Shown here piece after piece: positions 44,898 through 52,836 of a stretch of DNA of 64,000 nt. The DNA comes from Paenibacillus sp. ACRRY (GTDB lineage: Bacteria; Bacillota; Bacilli; Paenibacillales; Paenibacillaceae): positions 372,001 through 436,000 of the forward strand of contig NZ_JAKRNM010000001.1 of assembly GCF_022346995.1 (NCBI RefSeq), in the 5' to 3' direction. The notes below the pieces were generated by a model that saw nothing but the letters and a program-made list of their open reading frames with translations, was not told the origin of the DNA and searched no databases. How positions within the stretch are numbered: position 1 is the stretch's first letter; each line of letters begins with the position of its first letter. A program made the position numbers and the translations under genes.

Positions 44898-44978
44898 ATT
44901 GAATCTCCTTCAGAATATGTTTTATGAATCCATTCGTCCGGCTGCAGCTCTACCGTCAAAATATTAGATTTGAACCAG

Positions 44979-45950
44979 TTATTCTTCAATAAAATCAATC
45001 ATCAGTTCGTGAATGATCTCTTTGCAGCTTTTGACTTCTTTAATAAGATCAATGGCTGTATTCACCGAACTAATACCCTCGGACGGCTTCCCAAGGAGCA
45101 TACCCGGGAGAAGTCCGCCAACTGCACCAATTTTTTGCTCATTCACTGCAGAATCTTCTGGAGTTCGATAAGTTGCGGCTAAATCACGTGCAAATGGACC
45201 TGGAGTGGAGCGCTGCATTGTAGAAACAAAGAGCAGATCTGAGCCTGTAGATTGGATGATATCCTGCTTGACAATGTCAGATGCCGGGCATTCTTCAGAT
45301 ACAATGAATCGTGTTCCTACATAAACACCCTCAGCCCCCAGTGAAAAGGCCGCTCTAACACCACGCACATCATTAATGCCGCCTGTGGCCAGAACGGGAA
45401 TGGAAACAGCATCAACGATTGTAGGCACGATGGAAAATGTACCAATTCGGTTCTGGGGCAGCCATCCGCCTTCATCATAACCGGTCGCAATAATGATATC
45501 AGCACCATGCGCCTCTGCTTGCTTGGCCCCGTTGGCAGTAGGTGTTAATTCGCGGAAAATAAGGGTGCCTCCTTTAGATTTTATCTCATTTATCATCTCT
45601 TTATTTACATACCCAACACCAACAAAGTACTTAACACCTTCCTCCAAAGCTACATCAAATGTAGTTCTAGCATACTTATCCCAGCCTTCTTGGGGCATGA
45701 GTAGATTCAATGCGAAGGATTTATCTGTCAAAGATTTTATTTTTCGAATTTCCTTACGAAGCCTTTCGCCTGCCTCAGTCGTCCCGCCTGTAGGAGGCGT
45801 ATTGTAACCACCATGTGGCCCCAATACCCCAAGTCCGCCTGCATTAGACACGGCTGCGACCATTGTTGCATCAGTAATCCAGGACATTGCAGCTTGAATA
45901 ATTGGGTATTTAATTCCAAGTATTTGCTCAACTCTGCTTGTAGTTTTCAT
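44979..45950 (-). CDS. Nitronate monooxygenase
   Basis: About 323 residues, an FMN-dependent TIM barrel of the NMO/2-nitropropane dioxygenase family: YPIIQAAMSWITDATMVAAV, GGLGVLGPHGGYN, ADIIIATGYDEGGW and PVLATGGINDVRGVRAAFSL. It oxidises nitronates such as propionate-3-nitronate. ATG 45950 has AAAGG 9-10 nt upstream; GTG 45959 is also in frame. A MerR-type dyad promoter precedes it, shared with the divergent MerR gene. Confidence 0.9.
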   Translation of the reverse strand: MKTTSRVEQILGIKYPIIQAAMSWITDATMVAAVSNAGGLGVLGPHGGYNTPPTGGTTEAGERLRKEIRKIKSLTDKSFALNLLMPQEGWDKYARTTFDVALEEGVKYFVGVGYVNKEMINEIKSKGGTLIFRELTPTANGAKQAEAHGADIIIATGYDEGGWLPQNRIGTFSIVPTIVDAVSIPVLATGGINDVRGVRAAFSLGAEGVYVGTRFIVSEECPASDIVKQDIIQSTGSDLLFVSTMQRSTPGPFARDLAATYRTPEDSAVNEQKIGAVGGLLPGMLLGKPSEGISSVNTAIDLIKEVKSCKEIIHELMIDFIEE

Positions 45951-45999
45951 CGTGTTCACCTTTCGTATCTATGTTGAATTTTTATAATTTACATGGCCA

Positions 46000-46030
46000 A
46001 GAATAAACCCTATAGTAGCTATAGGGTCAA
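46000..46030 (-). promoter_or_regulatory. MerR-type promoter of the nitronate monooxygenase gene
   Basis: On the minus strand TTGACC (46025-46030) and TATTCT (46000-46005) are 19 bp apart. The spacer carries a dyad, ACCCTATAG-TAG-CTATAGGGT (46007-46027). This long-spacer layout is typical of promoters that MerR-family activators untwist. Confidence 0.75.
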
Positions 46031-46099
46031 CACTTGATTTTTAGAGTATGTATGTTTTGCATTTCATCATCCTATCGGAGAGGAAGTTAACATAACAAT

Positions 46100-46963
46100 A
46101 TGAAGCAATTATTCACCGTTGGAGAGACCGCACGTCTAAATAACGTTTCCGTTCAAACATTGCATTATTACGATAAAATAGACATTTTCAAACCACATGT
46201 TATCGATCCTGAAAATGGATACCGTTATTACCACCTCAGGCAGTTTTTTTACCTCGACATCATTAAGTACCTCAAACAGATCCAGACTCCATTGGAAGAA
46301 ATCAAGAATATTGTTACTACTTCTTGCACACCTGAGGTCATGCAGACCTTCCTTGGAGAGCAGGAGAAAGTGATCGATCAGGAGATTGAAAAGCTTCAGC
46401 GTTCACAGCGACTATTATTGAGACGGAAGGATCAACTCCGTGAACAGTTGGAGATATGTGCCAAAAATGAAGAGGGTGCGATATATAATCGTCATATTGA
46501 AGAACAGAGCATTTTGAAGGTGGTCAACAGTTGTGAAGCTGATCTTTATGATCAGTCGGATTTCAACTTCAGAAGGTTGGCGGATGTTCTGGAGGAAAGG
46601 GGAGAGATCATTGATAATTATTTTGGATTTATCTTTGAATTATTCCCTTATGCCAAGTTTGAAGCCATTCGGTGCAGCAGTGTCTTCACGAAGGTTTGCC
46701 AAGGTGAAAAACTGGAGTTAGATGAAGCGGATATTCAACTGGAGACGATCCCGAGTGGAGAATATGTTTGTATTGCTTTTGACTGGTCCAGAGATAACTT
46801 CTATTCACACTACCAGAGCTTATACAGGTATATCGAAACCAACCAGATACCGACCGACGGGAAGGTTTACCAGGTCTCGCTTCCGATTAATTATGATTCT
46901 TCAAGGGAAGAACAATTTCTCACGGAGTTAAGAGTCAAAATCAATGTAAATTCAGCTGTGTAA
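46100..46963 (+). CDS. MerR-family regulator with effector-binding domain, BltR/BmrR-like
   Basis: 287 residues: N-terminal MerR HTH (FTVGETARLNNVSVQTLHYY, PENGYRYYHLRQFFYL), a dimerisation coiled coil (about 75-115), and a GyrI-like effector domain to the end (PSGEYVCIAFDWSRDNFY). Such proteins activate genes on binding hydrophobic ligands. It is divergent from the nitronate monooxygenase gene across a MerR dyad, so that gene is its probable target. Confidence 0.88.
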   Translation: MKQLFTVGETARLNNVSVQTLHYYDKIDIFKPHVIDPENGYRYYHLRQFFYLDIIKYLKQIQTPLEEIKNIVTTSCTPEVMQTFLGEQEKVIDQEIEKLQRSQRLLLRRKDQLREQLEICAKNEEGAIYNRHIEEQSILKVVNSCEADLYDQSDFNFRRLADVLEERGEIIDNYFGFIFELFPYAKFEAIRCSSVFTKVCQGEKLELDEADIQLETIPSGEYVCIAFDWSRDNFYSHYQSLYRYIETNQIPTDGKVYQVSLPINYDSSREEQFLTELRVKINVNSAV

Positions 46964-47057
46964 CAGGTGATCTCCTGGGCTTACACCCAATCCAAATCGT
47001 AACTCTGGGCATAAAGTGGAGTTAGGTCAATTACCTATAAGGAGTGAATCTGACAAT

Positions 47058-47297
47058 ATGGCTTATCCACAATCCATGTTCCCCTATCCTGTTAATCCTG
47101 TGGGACTTCAAAATTGCATTTACCATTTCACGTATATGTGGCTTAGAAATGGAGACAACTTCTGGTTTTTCCTGACAGCGGTCGGTGAATCAAGAGCCTA
47201 TGGCTACAGATTTTTTGGTGGAAGATGGAATCAGTATTCAATTGGATTGCGTGAGATTCGTTCCTACAATTGTTCTCCAGTTCCAACGTTATACTGA
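47058..47297 (+). CDS. Small Bacillota-type protein, 79 residues
   Basis: MAYPQSMFPYPVNP is followed by GLQNCIYHFTYMWLRNGDNF and ends IGLREIRSYNCSPVPTLY. A Pro/Tyr-rich start with a core rich in Trp, Phe and Arg resembles small proteins I recall from Bacillus and Paenibacillus, sometimes labelled transporter without evidence. It has no membrane segment. Two Cys may be linked. A ribosome site (AAGGAGTG) lies 12-13 nt upstream. Function unknown; a surface or spore role is a guess. Confidence 0.65.
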   Translation: MAYPQSMFPYPVNPVGLQNCIYHFTYMWLRNGDNFWFFLTAVGESRAYGYRFFGGRWNQYSIGLREIRSYNCSPVPTLY

Positions 47298-47310
47298 AAC
47301 AAGAGCAACG

Positions 47311-47341
47311 AAGCTGCCGTGTACTAGGGCGGCTTTTTTTG
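47311..47341 (+). terminator. Intrinsic terminator
   Basis: AAGCTGCC (47311-47318) pairs with GGCGGCTT (47328-47335), then T residues. Confidence 0.85.
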
Positions 47342-47389
47342 TGTAGTTTGTGGTCAAAGGTTATGTCAAACGAATAGTTAATGATCAGT

Positions 47390-47421
47390 AACCGTTAATC
47401 TATAATGATTAACGGTTTTAT
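47390..47421 (+). terminator. Second hairpin, possible terminator
   Basis: AACCGTTAATC (47390-47400) and GATTAACGGTT (47407-47417) form a perfect 11-bp stem with a 6-nt loop, followed by TTATTTG. It lies 50 bp after the first terminator, with no gene between. Confidence 0.6.
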
Positions 47422-47501
47422 TTGACCTGGTTTAATAAACGAAGGGTGGCTAACTAATAACAGTTCTTAGAACGAATGAATCATGAACGTTTAAATATAA
47501 C

Positions 47502-47532
47502 TTGACCTAAAGTTAACTCTAAGAGCTATACT
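47502..47532 (+). promoter_or_regulatory. MerR-type promoter, same 7-4-7 dyad as at 31133
   Basis: TTGACC (47502-47507) and TATACT (47527-47532) are 19 bp apart, and the spacer region reads CCTAAAG-TTAA-CTCTAAG (47506-47523). It differs from the palindrome at 31142 at two positions. It drives the Bcr/CflA gene. Confidence 0.72.
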
Positions 47533-47574
47533 GTCTAAAGGCTTAAAGTAATTATTAGAGAGAGGTATGGATTA

Positions 47575-48804
47575 ATGATTAAAAGCAACAAATGGAATGT
47601 TGCAGGCTTGGCCTTATTGTTGGGTTTATTTTCAACCTTAGGCCCTTTCACGATCGACATGTATTTACCAGCATTCCCTGAGATTGCAGCAACGTTCAAC
47701 ACGAATGCTTCACTTGTTCAGTTCAGTCTTACTGCTTGCTTACTAGGGCTGGGAGCGGGACAACTGGTCATGGGACCACTGAGCGATGCCTATGGAAGAC
47801 GTACACCGTTGCTGATCTCCATGGCCGCCTATATCATTTGTTCTTTGGCGTGCGCCTACGCTCCCAATATTGGTCTGTTGATTTTGTTCCGCTTCACTCA
47901 AGGTTTCTCGGCTTCAGCAGGGATCGTTATTTCCCGCGCGATAGCTCGCGATCTATACAGCGGACATGAGCTTACCAAGTTCTTTTCCTTGTTATTGCTC
48001 GTGGGGAATTTGGGACCTTTGGCAGCACCGATCGCAGGCAGTGGCGTTCTTTCATTTACGACATGGATTGGTGTGTTTATCTCACTCTCCGTTCTGGGAG
48101 TTTTCTTATGGGCAATGACCAAATGGCGTCTGAAAGAGACAAACCCTCCGGAACGACGCGTTGCTCCCAACTTCAAACTTCAGTTGCGTAACTATGGTCA
48201 CCTCTTACGTGACAGGAAGTTTGTAGGTTACATGTTGGCACAGGGAATTATGACAGCTGGGGTTTTTGCATATGTAGCAGGTACACCTTTTATCTATCAA
48301 AATATTTACGGAGTCACGCCGACGGTATTTGCTATATTATTTGCTTCAAACGGGATAAGCCTAATTATTGGCTCTCAACTTGTAGGTCGGTTGTCACAGC
48401 GAATCTCTGAGCAGACGCTCCTATTGTCGGGACTATGGCTTGCACTAATAGCAAGTATTGCTGCCTTGATGGTTACTCTGGCTCATGGCCCTCTTTTTGC
48501 TCTGGTTATACCGCTGTTCTTCTTCGTATGCTCTATCGGGATTACGTCAACAGCAGCATTTCCACTTGCCATGGAGAGTCAAGCCAAAAGTGCCGGAAGT
48601 GCCGCAGCATTACTTGGGGTTGTTCCCTTCTTGCTTGGCGCGTTGGTCGCTCCGTTGGTGGGGGTTGCCGGTGAAGACACGGCTGTTCCATTGGGCCTTA
48701 CTTTGTTAGGGACCAGTATTGTTGCTATTATCACTTACTTCATACTGGTTAGGAAGGCATCAGATCATACTTCTCAACATGTTCAGTCTGATCTCAATAT
48801 TTAG
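47575..48804 (+). CDS. Bcr/CflA-type multidrug efflux MFS transporter
   Basis: 409 residues with 12 predicted helices. The family start FTIDMYLPAFPEIAATF, motif A GPLSDAYGRRTPLL and motif C-like GNLGPLAAPIAGSGVL are present. Bcr/CflA pumps export drugs such as bicyclomycin or chloramphenicol by proton antiport; the substrate is unknown here. AGAGAGG precedes the ATG. Its promoter carries a MerR dyad matching that of the SDR gene, so it may belong to the same stress regulon. Confidence 0.9.
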   Translation: MIKSNKWNVAGLALLLGLFSTLGPFTIDMYLPAFPEIAATFNTNASLVQFSLTACLLGLGAGQLVMGPLSDAYGRRTPLLISMAAYIICSLACAYAPNIGLLILFRFTQGFSASAGIVISRAIARDLYSGHELTKFFSLLLLVGNLGPLAAPIAGSGVLSFTTWIGVFISLSVLGVFLWAMTKWRLKETNPPERRVAPNFKLQLRNYGHLLRDRKFVGYMLAQGIMTAGVFAYVAGTPFIYQNIYGVTPTVFAILFASNGISLIIGSQLVGRLSQRISEQTLLLSGLWLALIASIAALMVTLAHGPLFALVIPLFFFVCSIGITSTAAFPLAMESQAKSAGSAAALLGVVPFLLGALVAPLVGVAGEDTAVPLGLTLLGTSIVAIITYFILVRKASDHTSQHVQSDLNI

Positions 48805-48903
48805 TTTTTTTACAGAAGCTCTAACCCATAATTATGTGTGGACTCAAACGAGTTTACTGATCATGTTCTCTATAGAAAGAGTGCTAATGCAGGCTCTTAC
48901 GGA

Positions 48904-48930
48904 AAGTCGCTATTTTAGCGGCTTTTTTGT
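48904..48930 (+). terminator. Intrinsic terminator, AAGTCGCT variant
   Basis: AAGTCGCTA pairs with AGCGGCTT, then T residues. It is a variant of the stems at 23516 and 24721. Confidence 0.82.
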
Positions 48931-49082
48931 TTTGGAAACGAATTTCTTTGTACATTATAATATATGCTCTGTTTTTTTGAGCTAAATAAACAAGTGATTT
49001 GAGCTTCACAGTAAAGTTATTCAGCTGATTTACGGTTATTCTAAAGAAGAACCTAGCTCGTGATAGGCGAAAGGAGAACGAA

Positions 49083-49184
49083 GTGGATACTTACGGAGAT
49101 AATATGATTGCATTGGCTCAAACAATTCATTGTGGAGTTACCTTCAAACCATTGTTTCAAGAACCAGGCAGGACAGGTTTATGA
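49083..49184 (+). CDS. Possible 33-residue leader peptide coupled to the AraC gene
   Basis: GTG 49083 has AAGGAG (49071-49076) 6 nt upstream and opens a 33-codon frame (start MDTYGDNMIALAQ, end EPGRTGL). Its TGA (49182-49184) overlaps the ATG of the AraC gene (49181), which lacks a good ribosome site of its own. That suggests translational coupling. The peptide resembles nothing known. Confidence 0.4.
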   Translation: MDTYGDNMIALAQTIHCGVTFKPLFQEPGRTGL

Positions 49185-50092
49185 CGACGAGAACTGACAA
49201 AATGATTAAGGTGCCTCATGAATTACCAAATACACCGGACAGAAAAATCAGCTTAAGGCTGAAAGGATTGTCTGTCATCGAATTTAGCTATCACACGAAA
49301 GTAAGGAAGGGTTCTTATTTCTTGAAGGATCATCTTTTATTAGTCGTCCGATCGGGAATCTATACTCTTCGGTTCGGGGATCGGACATTTACTGTACGGA
49401 GTAATGAGATGATGTTTATTCATCAATCAATTGCTATTCAGTTCGAGAAAAAGGGTGATCCTAACTTCAATTACAACATCGATTATATGATGGTATTTCT
49501 AAATAATCAGATCGTGGATGAATTCCTCAAATTTGCGGAGATCAAACCAGTCTATCTGGTGGATGAAGTCACGCCGGTAACCGTATTTCCTGTTAACGAA
49601 CGGATTAGAAGTTATATCGAATCGTTAAAGCCCTATATTGAAAATCCGGAAGAATACAATGAAGGACTGGTTCGAATCAAACTAATGGAGCTTTTGTTTC
49701 ACGTGACTGATTCGAATGAACGTTTTATATATCAGATCATGCAGCCAATGAACAAGGACAGACGCAATATTGTTGAGATAATGGAAGGAAATATAACCAA
49801 TCCTGTTTCTCTTAACGATTTGGCTTTTTTATCCGGAAGAAGTCTGGCGACCTTTAAAAGAGATTTTCAAGCCATATATAACACTTCTCCGCTTAGATGG
49901 ATTCGTAATCGAAGGCTGGATAAGGCTAGGGAGATGTTGCTGGGAACGGATTTAACGGTTACGGAAGTTTGTTTCTCGAGCGGATTTGAAAATATCGCAC
50001 ATTTCTCTAAAGTGTTCAAGGGGACATTTGGACTTCCACCCTCGGAGTTCAGACAGAAAAAAAGAAATGAGCTAAAAGAACAACAGAAATGA
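49181..50092 (+). CDS. AraC-family regulator
   Basis: About 303 residues. An N-terminal beta-rich sensing domain (to about residue 190) is followed by an AraC HTH pair (LNDLAFLSGRSLATFKRDFQ, VCFSSGFENIAHFSKVFKG). ATG 49181 overlaps the stop of a short upstream frame; GTG/TTG options further 5' (49130) lack ribosome sites. It probably controls the quinone-reductase and dehydrogenase genes directly downstream. Confidence 0.85.
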   Translation: MTTRTDKMIKVPHELPNTPDRKISLRLKGLSVIEFSYHTKVRKGSYFLKDHLLLVVRSGIYTLRFGDRTFTVRSNEMMFIHQSIAIQFEKKGDPNFNYNIDYMMVFLNNQIVDEFLKFAEIKPVYLVDEVTPVTVFPVNERIRSYIESLKPYIENPEEYNEGLVRIKLMELLFHVTDSNERFIYQIMQPMNKDRRNIVEIMEGNITNPVSLNDLAFLSGRSLATFKRDFQAIYNTSPLRWIRNRRLDKAREMLLGTDLTVTEVCFSSGFENIAHFSKVFKGTFGLPPSEFRQKKRNELKEQQK

Positions 50093-50179
50093 GCTTGACA
50101 GCAAAGAAACGGGTTCTGCTTCTTGTTATTCTTGTGATGTGAGCATTATGAGAACAACATAAAGGAGAGAAATTTTTGC

Positions 50180-50725
50180 ATGAAAACATTAGTACTCGTT
50201 TTTCACCCCAATCTATCCATATCCCGCGTCAACCGACGTTGGGCTGAAGAAATGGAAAACCAAGATAACGTTACCCTGCACAATGTATATCAAGCATACC
50301 CAGACGAGCAAATTGACATCGCCACCGAGCAACAGCTCTTGGAGCAGCACGACCGAATCGTCTTGCAATTCCCATTCTACTGGTACAGTTCGCCGTCATT
50401 GTTGAAAAAGTGGGAGGATGCTGTCCTTACCTACGGTTGGGCATTTGGGAGTGAAGGGGACAAGCTGCAGGGAAAAGAATTGCTGATCGCTACTACGACT
50501 GGTGTCACTAATGAAGGTTATTCTCCAGGGGGGAGTGCTCAATATACTATTCCTGAGTTACTGCGTCCTTTCCAGGCAACTAGTAACTTGATTGGCACAC
50601 GTTATTTGACACCTTACGTATTGTACGGAGTACCTCAAATGTCAGACGAGGAACTTGAACAAAGTATTAACGATTATGTAGCTTATGCCTTGAACCCGAG
50701 CCTTGAAATTCTAGCGGTAAGGTAA
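50180..50725 (+). CDS. NAD(P)H oxidoreductase, flavodoxin fold (KefF/YwrO-like)
   Basis: 181 residues, quinone-reductase type: VLVFHPNLSISRVNRRWAEE (FMN phosphate loop), DRIVLQFPFYWYSSPSLLKK and GKELLIATTTGV. It reduces quinones by two electrons using NAD(P)H and FMN. AAAGGAG precedes the ATG. It stands between an AraC gene and an MDR-family gene, a pattern common in electrophile detoxification loci. Confidence 0.88.
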   Translation: MKTLVLVFHPNLSISRVNRRWAEEMENQDNVTLHNVYQAYPDEQIDIATEQQLLEQHDRIVLQFPFYWYSSPSLLKKWEDAVLTYGWAFGSEGDKLQGKELLIATTTGVTNEGYSPGGSAQYTIPELLRPFQATSNLIGTRYLTPYVLYGVPQMSDEELEQSINDYVAYALNPSLEILAVR

Positions 50726-50776
50726 TTGTTTTTTTTGCAGGCTTAAAAAGATAGAAAAAGGAAGAAGTGAGAAGGC

Positions 50777-51790
50777 ATGAAAGCAATCATGTTAAGAGAA
50801 ACAGGCAGCCCTGATTCATTGAAACTAGAGAATGTAGATATGCCTAAACCTGGTTCGAAAGAGGTTGTTGTCCGATTGAAAACGGCAGCCCTTAACCGGC
50901 GGGATTTACTAGTCATACATGGGCAATACCCGGGGATTAAACTACCAGCGATTCCGGGATCGGATGGAGCGGGGGAGATCGTAGAGATTGGAGAAAAAGT
51001 GCAGAATGTCTTGATTGGTGACGAAGTAATTATCAACCCTGGTTTGAATTGGGGAGGTAATTTAAACACAAAAGGTGCTGATTTTACGGTTCTTGGCGTT
51101 CCTACTAACGGAACCTATGCTCAATATGTAAGGGTTCCCGCGGAAAATGTTTATTTCAAACCATCCCATTTATCTTGGGAAGAGGCAGCAGCGCTCCCAT
51201 TGGCAGGCTTAACTGCTTACCGGGCTCTCATAACGAGAGGCCAAGTGAAGAGAGGGGAGACCGTTCTGATCCCCGGTGTTGGCGGGGGTGTAGCGACCTT
51301 TTTGGTTCAGTTTGCAGCCGCACTTGGCGCAGAAGTTTACGTGACATCTAGCAACGAAGAAAAGATTGAAAAAGCCAAAGGACTGGGTGCAGCCGGAGGC
51401 GTTAACTATACTTCGGAGGACTGGGTGAAGGAGATGGATAGATTAACGGGTGGCATTGATTTGTCTGTTGACAGTATTGGGGGCGAGGTCTTTAATAATC
51501 TGCTGTCACTTGGCAAAATCGGAAGCCGTGTAGTAAGCTTTGGGGCTACGAGAGGACCTGTTCCTCATCTTGTCCTGCCCAGTATGACTGTAAAGGAAAT
51601 TTCCGTTATAGGTTCAACGATGGGAAGCCCGCAGGATTTTGTCAATATGATCAAACTGGTGGAGGAACATAAGATTCATCCCGTATTAGACAAAACGTAT
51701 TCGTTGGAAGAAGCAGCTGATGCACTCCTCCGAATGGAAAAGGGAGAAAACTTCGGCAAATTAGTTCTGAGCATTCCGGATGATAAATAG
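50777..51790 (+). CDS. Zinc-free MDR alcohol dehydrogenase/quinone oxidoreductase
   Basis: 337 residues, medium-chain dehydrogenase/reductase: GroES-like N-terminal domain (AALNRRDLLVIHGQYPGIKL, PGSDGAGEIVEIGEKV) and Rossmann domain (VLIPGVGGGVATFLVQFAAA). The structural zinc Cys cluster is absent, as in QOR-type members. AAGGAAG precedes the ATG. It lies 51 bp after the quinone reductase gene, so the two are probably co-transcribed. Confidence 0.88.
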   Translation: MKAIMLRETGSPDSLKLENVDMPKPGSKEVVVRLKTAALNRRDLLVIHGQYPGIKLPAIPGSDGAGEIVEIGEKVQNVLIGDEVIINPGLNWGGNLNTKGADFTVLGVPTNGTYAQYVRVPAENVYFKPSHLSWEEAAALPLAGLTAYRALITRGQVKRGETVLIPGVGGGVATFLVQFAAALGAEVYVTSSNEEKIEKAKGLGAAGGVNYTSEDWVKEMDRLTGGIDLSVDSIGGEVFNNLLSLGKIGSRVVSFGATRGPVPHLVLPSMTVKEISVIGSTMGSPQDFVNMIKLVEEHKIHPVLDKTYSLEEAADALLRMEKGENFGKLVLSIPDDK

Positions 51791-51825
51791 GTGGATGATC
51801 AAGCGGCACTAACGCCGTTCCAATC

Positions 51826-51852
51826 AAAGTCGCTATTGCAGCGGCTTTTTTT
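51826..51852 (+). terminator. Intrinsic terminator, AAGTCGCT variant
   Basis: AAAGTCGCT (51826-51834) pairs with AGCGGCTTT (51840-51848), then T residues. Confidence 0.85.
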
Positions 51853-51957
51853 AATTTAGAGACCAACGCTTATAATCCCGATTCAAGAACAATCAAATAG
51901 AAAATCTAACCAAGCCACAGGGAGAGATACATTATCCATGGTTTAAATTACAACACA

Positions 51958-51999
51958 GAAAATAAAACCGCAGCCAAGCATTAAAAACTCGGCTGCGGT
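51958..51999 (-). terminator. Terminator of the TetR gene
   Basis: ACCGCAGCC (51967-51975) pairs with GGCTGCGGT (51991-51999); on the minus strand TTTTATTTT follows. Confidence 0.85.
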
Positions 52000-52086
52000 A
52001 CCAATTCGAACAATGCAATTCTGGAATTTATCTGCTATAGTTCCTTCAGTTTATCGAAATGGATCCTTGTTAGGCTGGCAAAGAAG

Positions 52087-52707
52087 TCATGAAGTTAACT
52101 TTGCACCTCTCATAAAGATTCCTACTAACCTTTGGCCCAGTGCAAGATTAGATTCATACTTTTGCGAGGTGTTCTCCCGATTCCCCATTAACATCAGGGT
52201 CGAAAAAGTCTCAGCTAAGAACATGGGATCGTCTTCGCGGAGAGTTTGCTGGTCCATGGCCAATTGGAAATGGGTCGCCAATACCTCATGAATGCGAGCC
52301 TCGGCTTCTCTAATTTCCAGAATTTGATTTTTTTCAAGAAAAGGCTCAGCTTCTCTAATCATAGTTTCAACCTCGGCATGCGGGTTCGCCAACCTGGCTT
52401 CGGCCAACCGTATAAGTCCATCTTCCAGATGTTCAGCATGATCAAGAAAGTCTGAAGTTACTCGGCGTACATTCTGGAACATGGTTATCATGGCAACCTT
52501 AAAAAGTTCGGGTTTGCTAGCAAAGTGATAGTATATGGTCGGCTTAGACACATTGCATCGTTTTCCAATTTGTTGGAGCGTGACAGTTTCGTAGCCATAT
52601 TCCTTGAACATTTTGGAAGCAGTTAAAATAATCGTTTGCTGTATGGAAATTTGGGTTTCTGCTTGCTTGGGTCTTCCGGGTAAACGCTTGGGTGATTTAT
52701 CTGGCAT
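52087..52707 (-). CDS. TetR/AcrR-family repressor
   Basis: 206 residues. N-terminal HTH (MFKEYGYETVTLQQIGKRCN, VSKPTIYYHFASKPELF) and an all-helical ligand domain. GAGGAG precedes the ATG. It is divergent from a hydrolase gene, and a perfect 24-bp palindrome lies between them. It probably represses both genes until a small ligand binds. Confidence 0.9.
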   Translation of the reverse strand: MPDKSPKRLPGRPKQAETQISIQQTIILTASKMFKEYGYETVTLQQIGKRCNVSKPTIYYHFASKPELFKVAMITMFQNVRRVTSDFLDHAEHLEDGLIRLAEARLANPHAEVETMIREAEPFLEKNQILEIREAEARIHEVLATHFQLAMDQQTLREDDPMFLAETFSTLMLMGNRENTSQKYESNLALGQRLVGIFMRGAKLTS

Positions 52708-52764
52708 TGCACACTCTCCTCCATGAATATTTTATGACAAACTTCGTTCATAAGCAAAATCAAC

Positions 52765-52793
52765 TTGTAATTATACTTACCGGTAAGTATAAT
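52765..52793 (+). promoter_or_regulatory. Promoter overlapping a perfect 24-bp TetR-type operator
   Basis: TTGTAA (52765-52770), 17 bp, then TATAAT (52788-52793). The operator is ATTATACTTACC followed by its reverse complement (52770-52793), filling the spacer and the -10. A bound repressor would block polymerase. Confidence 0.85.
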
Positions 52794-52836
52794 TTATATG
52801 AAACTAAAACGAGTAATGAATAAAGGTGGAATGAAG

